From DATDIC01 sp963764525 (GTDB lineage: Bacteria > Pseudomonadota > Alphaproteobacteria > Acetobacterales > Acetobacteraceae), in assembly GCA_963764525.1 (NCBI GenBank), contig CAVXTC010000020.1:116730-180729 (forward strand): 64,000 nt of DNA. The letters run 5' to 3'. The notes below the pieces were generated by a model. It was not told where the DNA came from, did no database searches, and saw only the letters and a list, made by a program, of their open reading frames with translations. The stretch's first letter is position 1; every line of letters starts with the position of its first letter. Below, piece by piece: positions 36,878 through 46,586 of the stretch. Position numbers and translations under genes: made by a program.

Positions 36878-36941
36878 AGGGCGGAAAAGCGCAGCGCATT
36901 CCGCCGGCGTCACGGCGGATTGCGCTGCGCTTATCCGCCGT
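36878..36941. repeat. REP-like palindrome, full intact copy
   Basis: Arms ggcggaaaa-GCGCAGCGCATTCCGCC and ggcggattgcgctgcgc-ttatccgcc around ggcgtca form a stem of about 26 base pairs. This copy shows what the one at 27223 looked like before the IS110 insertion. It separates the DMT transporter from the racemase-like gene. Confidence 0.8.
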
Positions 36942-36992
36942 ACATCGAGGCCGCGAGCCTCTCGCGTACGTCAACCCTTTCGCCGCCTGCTA

Positions 36993-37769
36993 TTACACCT
37001 CGAACAGCCGACCCGCCCCCCTTACTGTGTCGCTCACCCCGGCGAGGCGCAGGCAATGCCACGCCATCGCGTGGTCGCTTGAGGTCACCGGCAACCGCGT
37101 TTCCGCTTCCACCTGTTCCACCACCTCGGTCAGTCGCAGGCTGGTGCAGGAGACGAACACGCAATCCAGCTTCGCACCGCGGGCCAGCGCGCTGACGCCG
37201 GCGGCGATCGAGTCCGGGGTGATCCGCGCGGCTTCCCGGTCGTCGCGCTTGTCGAAGGTCGCGAACGCCGCGACATCGACGCCGTGGCCGGTCAGGTAGG
37301 CGCGCACGCCGGCGTTCACCTCGGCCGAATAGGGCGTCAGCACGCCGATCCGCCGGGCACCGAGCGCCTTGAACGCGGCGAACGCAGCGGTAACAGGCGT
37401 GGTGCAGGCGACGTCCGGGCGGGCCGCGTGGATCTGGCGGAACACCTCGTCCTCACCCAGTTCCATGCTGGCCGAGGTGCAACCGAACGCAACCACATCC
37501 AGCTTGCTGCCGGGCAGGATGAGTTCGGTCGCCGGCGTGATACGCTCACGCATGGCGCGCAGGGTGGCGCGGGTGATGTCGGCGTCGTTCCACAGCCGGC
37601 TTTCGTACAGGGCGACGCCGGGCTGGCGGATCAACTGGCGGAATTCGTGTTCCATGGTCTGGTCGGTGGCCAGCACCAGCAGGCCGATGGCGGCGCGCCG
37701 TCCGATGCCGCCATCCAGCGTGCAGGGCAGCACGCCGAGATCCACCATGTTGGTTGCGAAATCATCCAT
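36993..37769 (-). CDS. Maleate isomerase / arylmalonate decarboxylase-like protein (Asp/Glu racemase superfamily)
   Basis: The 258-residue protein has two active-site cysteines in VAFGCTSASMELG and VFVSCTSLRLTEVVE, the arrangement of maleate cis-trans isomerases, which convert maleate to fumarate in nicotinate breakdown. ARRIGVLTPYSAEVNAGVR is the family's internal motif. Start ATG 37769 has GGGGGG nine bases before. Neighbouring genes (VOC protein, DadA) do not prove a pathway. Confidence 0.87.
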   Translation of the reverse strand: MDDFATNMVDLGVLPCTLDGGIGRRAAIGLLVLATDQTMEHEFRQLIRQPGVALYESRLWNDADITRATLRAMRERITPATELILPGSKLDVVAFGCTSASMELGEDEVFRQIHAARPDVACTTPVTAAFAAFKALGARRIGVLTPYSAEVNAGVRAYLTGHGVDVAAFATFDKRDDREAARITPDSIAAGVSALARGAKLDCVFVSCTSLRLTEVVEQVEAETRLPVTSSDHAMAWHCLRLAGVSDTVRGAGRLFEV

Positions 37770-37892
37770 GTGCGCGTTCCCCCCGGACAGGATGTTGCTC
37801 AGGGCGACAGTCTGGCACAGCCGGGGGCGAACCGCCATGCCGGCTGCATTCGCGGGATGGGTGTAAGCTGTCATGGGTTGAGGAGGACCAGG

Positions 37893-38258
37893 ATGATTGA
37901 TCACACCGGCATTGGAGTCGCGGACGTCAGCCGGTCCGCCACCTTCTACGACGCGGCTTTGGCGGCGCTTGGCATGCGCCGCGTGATGCAGATGCCCGAT
38001 AAGGTCGGGACCGACGGCATCGGCTACGGTTTCGACTATCCGGTCTTCTGGATTGATCGATACCATCCGCACTCCGTCAAACAGCATACCGCCTTTGCAG
38101 CCAGGAGCAGGGCTGAGGTCGATGCATTCCACGCCGCCGCGCTCCTGGCGGGCGGGACCGAAAATGGGGCGCCCGGTCTGCGCAAGGTAAATTACTACGC
38201 CGCCTTCGTGTTGGATCCGGATGGCAACAATATAGAGGCGGTTTTCCGTGGCGACTGA
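37893..38258 (+). CDS. VOC family protein (glyoxalase/dioxygenase fold)
   Basis: The 121-residue protein is a two-module VOC domain: MIDHTGIGVADVSRSATFYD at the N-terminus (metal-ligand His), HTAFAARSRAEVDAFHAAAL in the middle, YYAAFVLDPDGNNIEAVF at the C-terminus (metal-ligand Glu). Substrate unknown. AGGAGG lies nine bases before the ATG. It is divergent from the maleate isomerase-like gene. Confidence 0.9.
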   Translation: MIDHTGIGVADVSRSATFYDAALAALGMRRVMQMPDKVGTDGIGYGFDYPVFWIDRYHPHSVKQHTAFAARSRAEVDAFHAAALLAGGTENGAPGLRKVNYYAAFVLDPDGNNIEAVFRGD

Positions 38259-38303
38259 AACCAGCCGCCAACTGGCCTGAAGCGTCAATTCCGAAAATCG
38301 AAA

Positions 38304-39543
38304 CTACGCGAGACCCTCGGCCGGAATCGCCGGCAACCGCCCGCCGATCAGGTCGGCGACCATCCGCGCGGTGCCGTGCGACATGGTCCACCCGATATGC
38401 CCGTGGCCGGTATTGTACCACAAGTTACGATGCCGCTTGCGGCCGACGATCGGCAGATTGTCCGGTGTCATCGGCCGCAGTCCCGCCCACATCTCGGCCC
38501 GGTCATAGTCGGCGCCGTCCGGATACAACTCCTGCGCCACGCCCTTCATGAAAGTGAAATCCGCCGGCTTGTGGCTTTTGTTCCAGCCGGCGAATTCGGC
38601 AGTCGCGGTCACGCGAATGCGCTCCCCCATGCGCGAGACGGCCACCAGATTGTTCTCGTCGATCGTGCTGACGGTCGGCGGCGCGCGATGGTTGCCGATG
38701 GGAATGGTCAGCGAATAACCTTTGATCGGATAGATCGGCAGATCGACCCCCAGGCCGCGCGCCAGGATCGGGCTCTGGCACCCCAGCGCCATAACATAGG
38801 CATCAGCGCTGACCGAGCCGCCGGGAATGCGCACGCCTGTTATCGCATCGCCCGCGGTGTCGATGCCGGTAATTTCCGTGCCGGTCCGAATCTCCGCCCC
38901 GCGCGCCCGGCAGATCGCCGCCAGACCTGTGGTGAACTTGTTGCAGCTTCCGCTCTCATCAGTCGGGCAGTGGATGGCGCCGGCGATCCTGTCCGCAACG
39001 CCCGACAGCGATGGCTCGATCTGAAGCATCTGTCGGCGATCGAGCACGCGGACCTGCTGGCCGTCGTCGGCCAGGATTTGCATGTGCGCCACCCCGGCAT
39101 CGAGCGATTTCTGGTCACGGTAGAAATACAGGATTCCGCGATCGTTGCGGTCGTAGTCGATCGTCTCGGCCGCCAGCGTGTTGTGCAGCATGCACTGGGA
39201 ATACACGGCGATCTGGTGCTTGCGCAGGGTGTTGCTGCGCGCCTTCGAACTCGGTGCACTCGGCCAGGAATTGCAACGACCAGCGCCAGAGCCGCGGATC
39301 GAAAGATGGGCGGAAGCGCAGCGCCTGGTTCTTCAGCACCAGCGATTTCAGCAGGGTGACAGGGGCACGGGGGGACGACCAGACGAACGAATGTCCCGGC
39401 GCGATCATGCCGGCATTGCCCCAACTGGTCTCCAGTGCAACGTCCTGGTTGCGCTCCAGCAGCACCACCTGATGGCCGTCCTGCAGAAGCTGGTAGGCAG
39501 TGGTGACGCCCACCACGCCGCCGCCCATCACCAGAACGCGCAT
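38304..39543 (-). CDS. dadA: D-amino acid dehydrogenase DadA-like, second copy (frameshift near 39240)
   Basis: FAD oxidase of the DAO family, close to true DadA. Start MRVLVMGGGVVGVTTAYQLL with the FAD motif; ETSWGNAGMIAPGHSFVWSS; after the frame change MLHNTLAAETIDYDRNDRGI; C-terminal YNTGHGHIGWTMSHGTARMV. The frame changes near 39240, in cttcgaac/aagg, and the span is 3n+1 bases, so one surplus base restores about 412 residues. It resembles the oxidase at 11882 only in family, not in detail. Confidence 0.88.
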
Positions 39544-39632
39544 CGCTATCCCCCTGCGCCGTCGAGCGCGGGGGGATTCAGCGAGTTGCCCTTGCCTCCG
39601 TCAAGCCAGGCGGCGGTCCATGAATTCCGGCG

Positions 39633-42050
39633 TCACGGTTCCCCGGGGTGCTTCTGATGCTGCGCCTGCTGCGGCGCTTGGTGTGCCGCCGGCGCCGGGG
39701 CCGGGCGTGGTGCGGGGGCCGGACGCGGCGCCGGCGCGGGAGCGGGACGTGGTGGCGGGGCGGCCGGGTGGATCACCGCCGGGGCGGCGATGTGTATTTG
39801 CGGAGCCGGGCGCGGCGGTGCGGCCGGGCGTGGCGCGGCAGCATGCACCTCCGGTGCCGGAACAGGTCGCGGCGCAGGCGCCGGCCGTGGCTCGGCCGGC
39901 CGCGGCATGGCGGTTGGGCGCGGTGCCTGATACGGGCTTGGAGCGGGGCGCGGTGCCTCATGCACTGGCGGCGTTCCGGGCCGAGCCGCGATCGGCGCCG
40001 CGCGCGTCACCCCGCCGGGCGCTTCACGCGTGATCGCCCCGGGCGCTTCACGCGCCGGCGGAATGCCCGGACCGGCAACGCGCGGCAACGGCGCGCCGCG
40101 CTCCGGCGTCGGGCGGGCCGCCCCTGTTGCTGCCCCGGGGGCTACCCCTCGGGCGGCCGGCACCGCTCCCCTGTCGGGCGCGGCTCGGTGATCGCCGCGC
40201 GACCGGGCTCATGCTGGATCGGCGGGGGCCCGGCCCGACCTTCGCCGGGCGGACGCAGCGCCGGCATTTCATGCGCGACACCAGGGCCGGCAGGCCCGCG
40301 GGTGGTTGCCGGACCGGGGGCGCCACCCGGACGCGGGGTCGGCACAGTCTCCGGCCGGCCGGCGACGCCGCCGGGACGCGGCGCCGGCGAGATTTCCGGC
40401 CTGCCGGGCACCGGCACGCGCGGAACCCCGGCAACCCCGGCCGAAGCCGGTGTGGCCGGCCCACGCAACTCCGGCCGCGGCGGGCGCTGGCCGGGCTGGC
40501 TCGCCGCGATGGTCTGCGGACGGATAGCCGGCCCAGGTGCCACGTGGCGGGAGACGGCCATGCCGGCCGGCGGCGCCGCAATGTGCATCTGCCGTGCGAC
40601 CGCCGGCGTAACGCCGCGCGTGGCGGTGGTCGGCGGCACCGGCACGCGCCCGATCACCGGACGGGCGTGCGCCAGTTCCTGCGGGCGCACCGCCCGCGCC
40701 ACGCTCTGGATGGGCCGGGAGGTCACCATCGCCGCGGCCGGCACCACCGTCGCGCCTCGCGCATTGCGGAAATTGTTGATGGTGACGTTGTTGACCGTGG
40801 TGTTGCTGATCCTCGTGATGTTGGTGACGTTGCGAATGTTGGCCCGGCGGAAATAATCCGGGCTGGAGCGGAACCACGGGTGCCAGGGCTCATTGTAGCC
40901 GCACGGCACCCAGCCGACGGAGCCGTTGAACAACGCACCTGCCGCCAGACCGATGCCGATGCCCACCGCGGCGGCGGCGCCGATGTCGAAGAACGTCACC
41001 AGCGCCGGCGCATAGACCGGATAGGGCGGTGCGTCGGCGACCGCCTCGGCGCCGGGGGACCACCCCCAGCGGTTGCCGACATAGACCCAGCGCCCGTAAT
41101 GGAACGGCGCGAACCCCCAAGGATCGCTATCCACCCAGGTCCAGCCCCAGGGCGCCACATACGACCAGGAGCCTTCTCGATATGGCACCCAGTTGCGGGC
41201 CACCTGCGGATACCAGACCTGGCCGTAGTCGGGGGTCTGCGACCAGCTTCCGTATTCCCCAGCTCCGCGCCGCCCGGCATCTGCGAGACCACCGCCGGCA
41301 CGTTGGCGGCCGGGGCCGGCACGGCGCTGCTGCCCGCGCGCCACCATGGCGTCGAGGAACGCATCATGCACCGCCGGTTCAAGCTGCGCCTGGAAGGTCT
41401 GGTCACCGGTGATCACGGCGGTCTGGCCGGTGGGGACGTCGAGTGGCTGCGACGCTGGGTTCCCGCCGATCCACCGGATTGACCTGTGCCGCCCCATCCA
41501 GCACCGTGATCAAGCGTCGGGCTGTCCGTCGTGCCGGCAGCGATTTCGTAGCGTCCCGGTGCGGCGATCGTGACCGTGCCGCGCGGCGTCATCAGGGTGT
41601 AGCTCTCGCCCTGGCGCCAGGCCGGCAACCTGGACATACACCTCACCTTGCGGCTCGGTGGCCAGGAAACTGGTGTCGTCCAGCGTGTCCACGTCGAGTT
41701 CGGTGGCGGCGTCCATCGCGACCAGCACGTCCGATACCTCGATGCCGGCCTGCGCGCCCGGCTGGGTCCAGAATGCGGTGCCCGAGGTCACCGGGTAGTT
41801 CACCACCGCCGGGCTCCAACTGTCCTGATCGGCGGCATGGAAGGAGACGGTTCCCTGGATCCAGGCGAGTCGGCCGACGCGCGACGGCGGGTTCACCTCG
41901 GGTCCCTGATCGGGTGCGGGTGCGCCGGCTCCGGGGGGCGGCGGCGGGGCGCCCTGCGCGAGTCCGGTCACCGGCAACGCCGGGCCAAGCACCATGCCGG
42001 TCGACCGCCGCCCAGGCGGTAAGGCGAAACAGCGTGTTCTGCGCGCGCAT
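39633..42050 (-). CDS. Secreted DUF6600-type protein with a long Pro/Ala-rich C-terminus (at least six frameshifts)
   Basis: Signal peptide MRAQNTLFRLTAWAAV then LPVTGLAQG. A FecR-like beta domain follows (VGRLAWIQGTVSFHAADQDS, TLMTPRGTVTIAAPGRYEI) and then the DUF6600 core WVPYREGSWSYVAPWGWTWV, DPWGFAPFHYGRWVYVG. The last 400 residues are Pro/Ala/Arg-rich (APRPAPAP repeats). Frame changes lie near 42003, 41640, 41480, 41335, 41265 and 40150. Role unknown; cell-envelope association is likely from the signal peptide and composition. Confidence 0.7.
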
Positions 42051-42205
42051 GCGAAACCCCTGGCTGCGAACCTGCGGACGAGAACTTCGTTCAGGTCAAC
42101 GCAAGTCTGTCGGCCGACAAGGTGGCGAAATCGCGACCGCGTGCGTCACCAAATCGCCGCGATGACGCACCATTGAGGGTTGGCTACAACCAGTGAGAGG
42201 ATGCG

Positions 42206-42440
42206 ATGTCCATCCGGTTCAGACCACGCAGGCTGCTTCCGCTCGCGGCCATTGCGCTTGCCGCGGCATTGGGCGGATGCGTCATATCCGTATGGCTACG
42301 GGTATGGTTACGGATATCCCTCGGGCTATGGCGGCTATCCGTACGCCTACAATTACGGCTATGCGGCGCCCAGCGTTGGATTCACGTTCGGTGGCTGGGG
42401 CCACGGCGGCTGGGATCACGGCGGCTACTGGCGTCACTGA
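42206..42440 (+). CDS. Small Gly/Tyr-rich lipoprotein (frameshift near 42282)
   Basis: MSIRFRPRRLLPLAAIALAA ends in a lipobox ALGGC (residues 22-26). After one frame change the mature part reads YPYGYGYGYGYPSGYGGYPY, then VGFTFGGWGHGGWDHGGYW and a stop. Length is 3n+1 bases, so one surplus base restores about 77 residues. Gly/Tyr/His-rich tails of this kind are seen in small surface lipoproteins of unknown use. Confidence 0.65.
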
Positions 42441-42453
42441 ACATAGCCGGATG

Positions 42454-43635
42454 TTACAATCCGGCACGATCCAGGCGCAGGATCGCCCGGGCGCAGGCTT
42501 GTGCGCGCGGCACCAGGCTGTCCAGCCGGAGAAACTCGTCTGGTCGTGTGCGCCTTGCCGCCGACCGGCCCGACAGCGCAGATCGTCGGCGTGCCGACCC
42601 CGGCGGTGAAGCCGGAATCGGCGCAGCCGCCGGTAAATTCGCCGGCGGTCGCGAAGCCGGTGGCCGCGGCGGCATCGACATACAGTTCGAACAGTCGTTT
42701 TGCCGCGGCGGTTTGCGTCAGCGGCAGGAATTCGCCGTTGAATCGCCAGTTCGGCCCTGGTGCCGGGGACCGAGCTCTGCTCGATGATCCGGCCGATCTG
42801 GGCCATCGCGTCGTCGCGGTCCTCCGGGCGTACATAACGAAGGTCGATCTCGGCCCTCGGCCCACGGGGCGACGGTGTTGACGCTTTGCCCGCCGCGCAC
42901 CAGCCCGACATTCAGCGTGATGCCGCGATCCAGGTCGGTCAGCGCATGCATCGCCTGGATCTTGCGCGCGAGTTCCTCGATCGCGCTGATGCCGTCGGTG
43001 AAGTTGCCGCCGGAATGCGCTGCCTTGCCGGTGATGCGCATCTGCATGAACACGCCGCCCTTGCGGCCGGTGACGACGTTTCCGGACACCCGGCCTGGCT
43101 CGCTGTTGAACACCACGCGGGCGCGGCGCGCTTCGTTTTCGATGACGGCGCGGCCTTCCGGGCTGCCGATCTCTTCATCGCCGGTGAACAGGCCGAGCAG
43201 CGGTGCGGGGGCGCCGCCGAACTTCGCGAAGGCGGCGAGCACGAAGCAGTTCATCACCAGTCCGGCCTTCATGTCGGCAACGCCCGGGCCATAGGCGACG
43301 CCGTCGAGGATGGTGAACGGGCGGCGCGCCACCTCGCCATCCGGAAACACGGTGTCGCGATGCCCCATCAGCACGACGTTGCCGCCGGCATTGCCGGCCG
43401 GGCCGTCCCAGGGAACGACGGCGCGCAGGCAATCGCCGTGCTTCGGCTGATGGACGGTTTCCACCGGGATGCTGTGTGCCGCCATGAACCGGCGGACGAC
43501 GTCGCCGACCGCATCGATGCCTGATTTGTTGTAGCTGCCGCTGTCGATATCGACCATCTCGCGCAACAGCGCGATCATGGCGTCTTGCTGAGTGGCGAGC
43601 CAAGCGGTGATCTGCGGTTCGGTATCTGCGGTCAT
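42454..43635 (-). CDS. M20 family peptidase, carboxypeptidase G2-like (about three frameshifts)
   Basis: Zinc exopeptidase of the glutamate carboxypeptidase/ArgE group. Seen: MVDIDSGSYNKSGIDAVGDV, VVLMGHRDTVFPDGE (first metal His/Asp), GVADMKAGLVMNC, GLFTGDEEIGSPEGR (catalytic Glu), GKAAHSGGNFTDGISAIEEL, and after frame changes GEFTGGCADSGFTAGVGTP and the end LRLDSLVPRAQACARAIL. The frame shifts near 42860, 42760 and 42540. Start at ATG 43635. No signal peptide is seen. Confidence 0.82.
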
Positions 43636-43708
43636 TCCGGGTCCTATTGGGGTGCTGCTGCTGATGGCGCATGGTCGCCGACCGGGGGAAGGGGAGCAAG
43701 CTGGTCGG

Positions 43709-43873
43709 ATGGAGAACGACACGAGCAAGCCGCCGCCAGTGGCCCGCAAGCCGCGACCGCCGAGCGAGCAGGAGGCGCGGCGCGACCGGGAGGCCAAGGC
43801 GTTGCGCGCCAACCTGAAGCGACGCAAGGATCAGGCGCGGGAGCGGGAGGCGGGCGGGAAGGGGGAAGGTTAG
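43709..43873 (+). CDS. Small charged protein, unknown function (54 aa)
   Basis: MENDTSKPPPVARKPRPPSE is followed by a charged helix AKALRANLKRRKDQARERE and a GGKGEG tail. Short proteins with an ALRANLKRRK helix are common and conserved in position in related alphaproteobacteria, which argues for a real gene. It is soluble, strongly basic and has no recognised domain. Confidence 0.55.
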   Translation: MENDTSKPPPVARKPRPPSEQEARRDREAKALRANLKRRKDQAREREAGGKGEG

Positions 43874-43897
43874 AGCGCCTGCGACACGACCGGGCGC

Positions 43898-45700
43898 TCA
43901 GTTCAGCCGCGTGAAACCATCGGCGCTCCAGTTTTCAGAACCAACGCCGTGATGCACGAAGAATAACCCGCCAGGGTCGTATGTCTGCTTCACCGCTGCC
44001 AGCCGCTTGTAATTGCTACCCCAAAACGCCTCCTGCCACCTGTCATTGAAAAAGTTGCTTTCGGATACATAAGATCCGACAGCCGGTGCAAGCTTCAGCA
44101 GCTCCTGCATCGCCGCCGCGACGGCCCCGGCGCGGTGGCGCGACGCCGGAAGATCCGGTTCATGACCGAGAACCCCGGGAAATGCTGCCCGACCGGTGGC
44201 GCCGCAGATTGCCAGCGCGAAGGCATCCAGCACTGCCGGGTTCGTCGCCGTGTCCCGCGCGCTGGCGATCTCACCGGCGGGTGCCCCCGCCAGTCCCTTG
44301 TTGAAATGTAACGCCATACGCCAGTGCCGCGTGCTGGCGAACAACGCATCGGCGAACTGTTGCTGCTGGCCCTTGCTCAATAATGACGCCGGCAGCCAAA
44401 CGGAATCGTAGCCCGAGATGAATTGTCCCGCCTCGTGCTGATCGCCGGCGTACAGGACGTTGTCGGCGGGCGCACCAGGGCGGTTGTCGGCGACCAGCAG
44501 ACCCGGCGCCGCGGCGTTCAGAAACGTCGGGTCCCAAAACCTTTGGGCCGGCGCCGCCATCATTCGCGGCGCCGGAGCAAGCGTGAAATCAAGCGGCGAT
44601 GCGGCCACCCAGTCGAGGAATGGCCGCCATACGGCCTCGGCCTGTGCTTTGTCCAGTCCCTGAAATACCATGTGGAACTGGATCGTGTTGTCCGGCGTGA
44701 ACGTGACGCTCTCGCCCCAGTGGCGATTGAACAGAGCGTCAGCATAGAAGTTCACGAATTCCCTGATCAGGCGGCGGAAGGCGGCGTCCGACACGGCCCG
44801 CACCGTGCCGAACGCCGCGCCGAAGAAATCCGGCAATTCGCGCGACCGCAGCGTGAGACGCGTCAGCACGCCAAGGCTGCCGCCTCCGCCGCCCTTGATC
44901 CCCCAGAACAGGTCCGGATTGGTGCAGGCGCTTGCGATCCGCACGGCACCGTCGGCGGTGACGATCTCAGCTTCCAGCAAGCCGGCCGCCGCCATGCCAT
45001 AGTTCTTCGAGAAACTCCCGAACCCGCCGCTTTGGATCAGGCCGGCAACTCCCACGGTCGCGCATCCGCCACCCTGGACGTAGCGCCCGCCCTTCGTCGT
45101 CACGGCGTCGTAGGTGTGCATCCAGATCGCGCCCGGCCCGACCGTTACGGCGGGCTGCGGTGCATCTTTTCGTTCGCAACCTTGGGCGATGAACGCGTCG
45201 TGCAGGGTAATGGCGTCCATCTCCCGCGTCCAGATCAGCAGGGAGTCGGGTGCGGCGGAGGTGCCCTGATAGCTATGCCCGCCACCGCCACCCTTGATGA
45301 CAAGCCGCAGATTGCTGTCGCGGGCGAAATTCACGGCGGCGACGACATCGGCGGTCTGCCGGGCGACGACCGCGCAGGCACTTGGTGTGGAGGTCCATGC
45401 GTCAACCCAGCCGGAGGTCTGGGTCAAACCAGCCTGGTCGCGTATGTAGTAGGGATTCTCCAACTGCTCGAAGATATCGCGACAGGCCGCGCTGTCGGGC
45501 TCCGCGCGACAATGTGCAAGCGGAGATTGGACTTTGATCAGACGCCCTCCGACGGCTCGGTTCAAGGCGTTCCAACGTGCCTGGCCAGGCCAGGCCGGAT
45601 CGGATGGACGAACGCGTCGCAACGGGGCGGCCACCGCCAGCCCGGCGAACGGCAACAGCGGAATCGCGCCTGCATTCTGCAGCAGGTTTCGTCTGTTCAT
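43898..45700 (-). CDS. FAD-binding (BBE-type) oxidoreductase, Tat-exported
   Basis: The 600-residue protein opens with a twin-arginine-like signal (MNRRNLLQNAGAIPLLPFAG). The FAD_binding_4 domain holds IKGGGGGHSYQGTSAAPDS, where the histidine may carry covalent FAD, and CATVGVAGLIQSGGFGSFSK. The C-terminal BBE segment is FWGSNYKRLAAVKQTYDPGG. It probably oxidises a sugar or phenolic compound in the periplasm. Its ATG overlaps the stop of metW (ATGA), an unusual partner for that gene. Confidence 0.88.
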   Translation of the reverse strand: MNRRNLLQNAGAIPLLPFAGLAVAAPLRRVRPSDPAWPGQARWNALNRAVGGRLIKVQSPLAHCRAEPDSAACRDIFEQLENPYYIRDQAGLTQTSGWVDAWTSTPSACAVVARQTADVVAAVNFARDSNLRLVIKGGGGGHSYQGTSAAPDSLLIWTREMDAITLHDAFIAQGCERKDAPQPAVTVGPGAIWMHTYDAVTTKGGRYVQGGGCATVGVAGLIQSGGFGSFSKNYGMAAAGLLEAEIVTADGAVRIASACTNPDLFWGIKGGGGGSLGVLTRLTLRSRELPDFFGAAFGTVRAVSDAAFRRLIREFVNFYADALFNRHWGESVTFTPDNTIQFHMVFQGLDKAQAEAVWRPFLDWVAASPLDFTLAPAPRMMAAPAQRFWDPTFLNAAAPGLLVADNRPGAPADNVLYAGDQHEAGQFISGYDSVWLPASLLSKGQQQQFADALFASTRHWRMALHFNKGLAGAPAGEIASARDTATNPAVLDAFALAICGATGRAAFPGVLGHEPDLPASRHRAGAVAAAMQELLKLAPAVGSYVSESNFFNDRWQEAFWGSNYKRLAAVKQTYDPGGLFFVHHGVGSENWSADGFTRLN

Positions 45701-46375
45701 ACGCGAATGCTACCCGGATGGTCGCCGCGCGCAATGGACGCGTCGGCCTGGCGTCGCAACAGGAACAAGGCCTGCTCGCCAAACAGGTTGGCCAATCGGG
45801 GAAAGCGGCGCCAGGGCGCGCGGCGGCCATCCTCGTCCGCTGCGAGCCAGCGTTCAACGGCGTAGCCCTCGGCGGCGCACAGGTCGAAGAAGTCGCGGAT
45901 CGTGCACGGATGGATGTTGGGGGTCTCGTACCAGGTGCGGTCCCAGGTCGCGGTCATCGGCATGCGGCCCTTGGCGAGCAACTGGCTGCGCACCAGCCAA
46001 TGGCCGAAATTGGGGAAGCTGACAACCGCGCGCGTGCGCGATTCGCAGCATCTGGCGCAGCACTTCGCGTGGCCGCTCTACGGCCTGAAGGGTGCGCGAC
46101 AGCACCACATAATCGAAGCCGCTGTCGGGATAGTGGGCCAGGTCGGTGTCGGCGTCGCCGTGCATCACCGGCAGGCCGTGCGCAACGGCGCGGGTCACCA
46201 GGGCCATGTCGATCTCGATGCCGCGAGCGTCGCAGCCCTTGGTCTGGAACAGATGGTCGATCAGCATGCCGTCGCCGCAGCCGATGTCCAGAACGCGAGT
46301 ACGCGGCTCGATCATGTCGGCGATCAGCGCCAGATCGACCCGCATGTTCTTGGCGACGAAGCGGACCTCGCTCAT
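45697..46375 (-). CDS. metW: MetW, methionine biosynthesis methyltransferase-like protein (frameshift near 46022)
   Basis: SAM-fold protein that works with MetX in homoserine acylation in alphaproteobacteria. Start MSEVRFVAKNMRVDLALIAD, motif I VLDIGCGDGMLIDHLF, DYVVLSRTLQAVERPREVL, then after one frame change FPNFGHWLVRSQLLAKGRMP and TWYETPNIHPCTIRDF. The span is 3n+1 bases; one surplus base near 46022 restores 225 residues. It lies downstream of metX, separated only by a large inverted repeat. Confidence 0.92.
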
Positions 46376-46387
46376 GGGTGGTGGCAA

Positions 46388-46585
46388 GGCCAGGGGGCGC
46401 TGCCCCCGGACCCCCGCCAGGGGACAAGTCCCCTGGACCCCTCCGACTGGTTTCGGTGCGAAGGGGGCCTTGGCGAGACCGTGCGGTTGGCTGGGTCTCG
46501 CCCGGCCCCCTTCGCACCGAAACCAAACGAATGGGTTCCAAGGGCTGGCCCTTGGCGGGGGTCCAGGGGGCAGCGCCCCCTGGCC
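46388..46585. repeat. Large nested inverted repeat between metX and metW
   Basis: Outer arms start ggccagggggcgctgccccc (46388) and end gggggcagcgccccctggcc (46585). Inner arms are GGTTTCGGTGCGAAGGGGGCC (46449) and its complement ending 46524, 21 bases each. The whole 198 bases could fold as one cruciform. GC-rich elements of this form are seen between genes in Acetobacteraceae. It could attenuate or stabilise the metX-metW message. Confidence 0.75.
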
Positions 46586-46586
46586 T

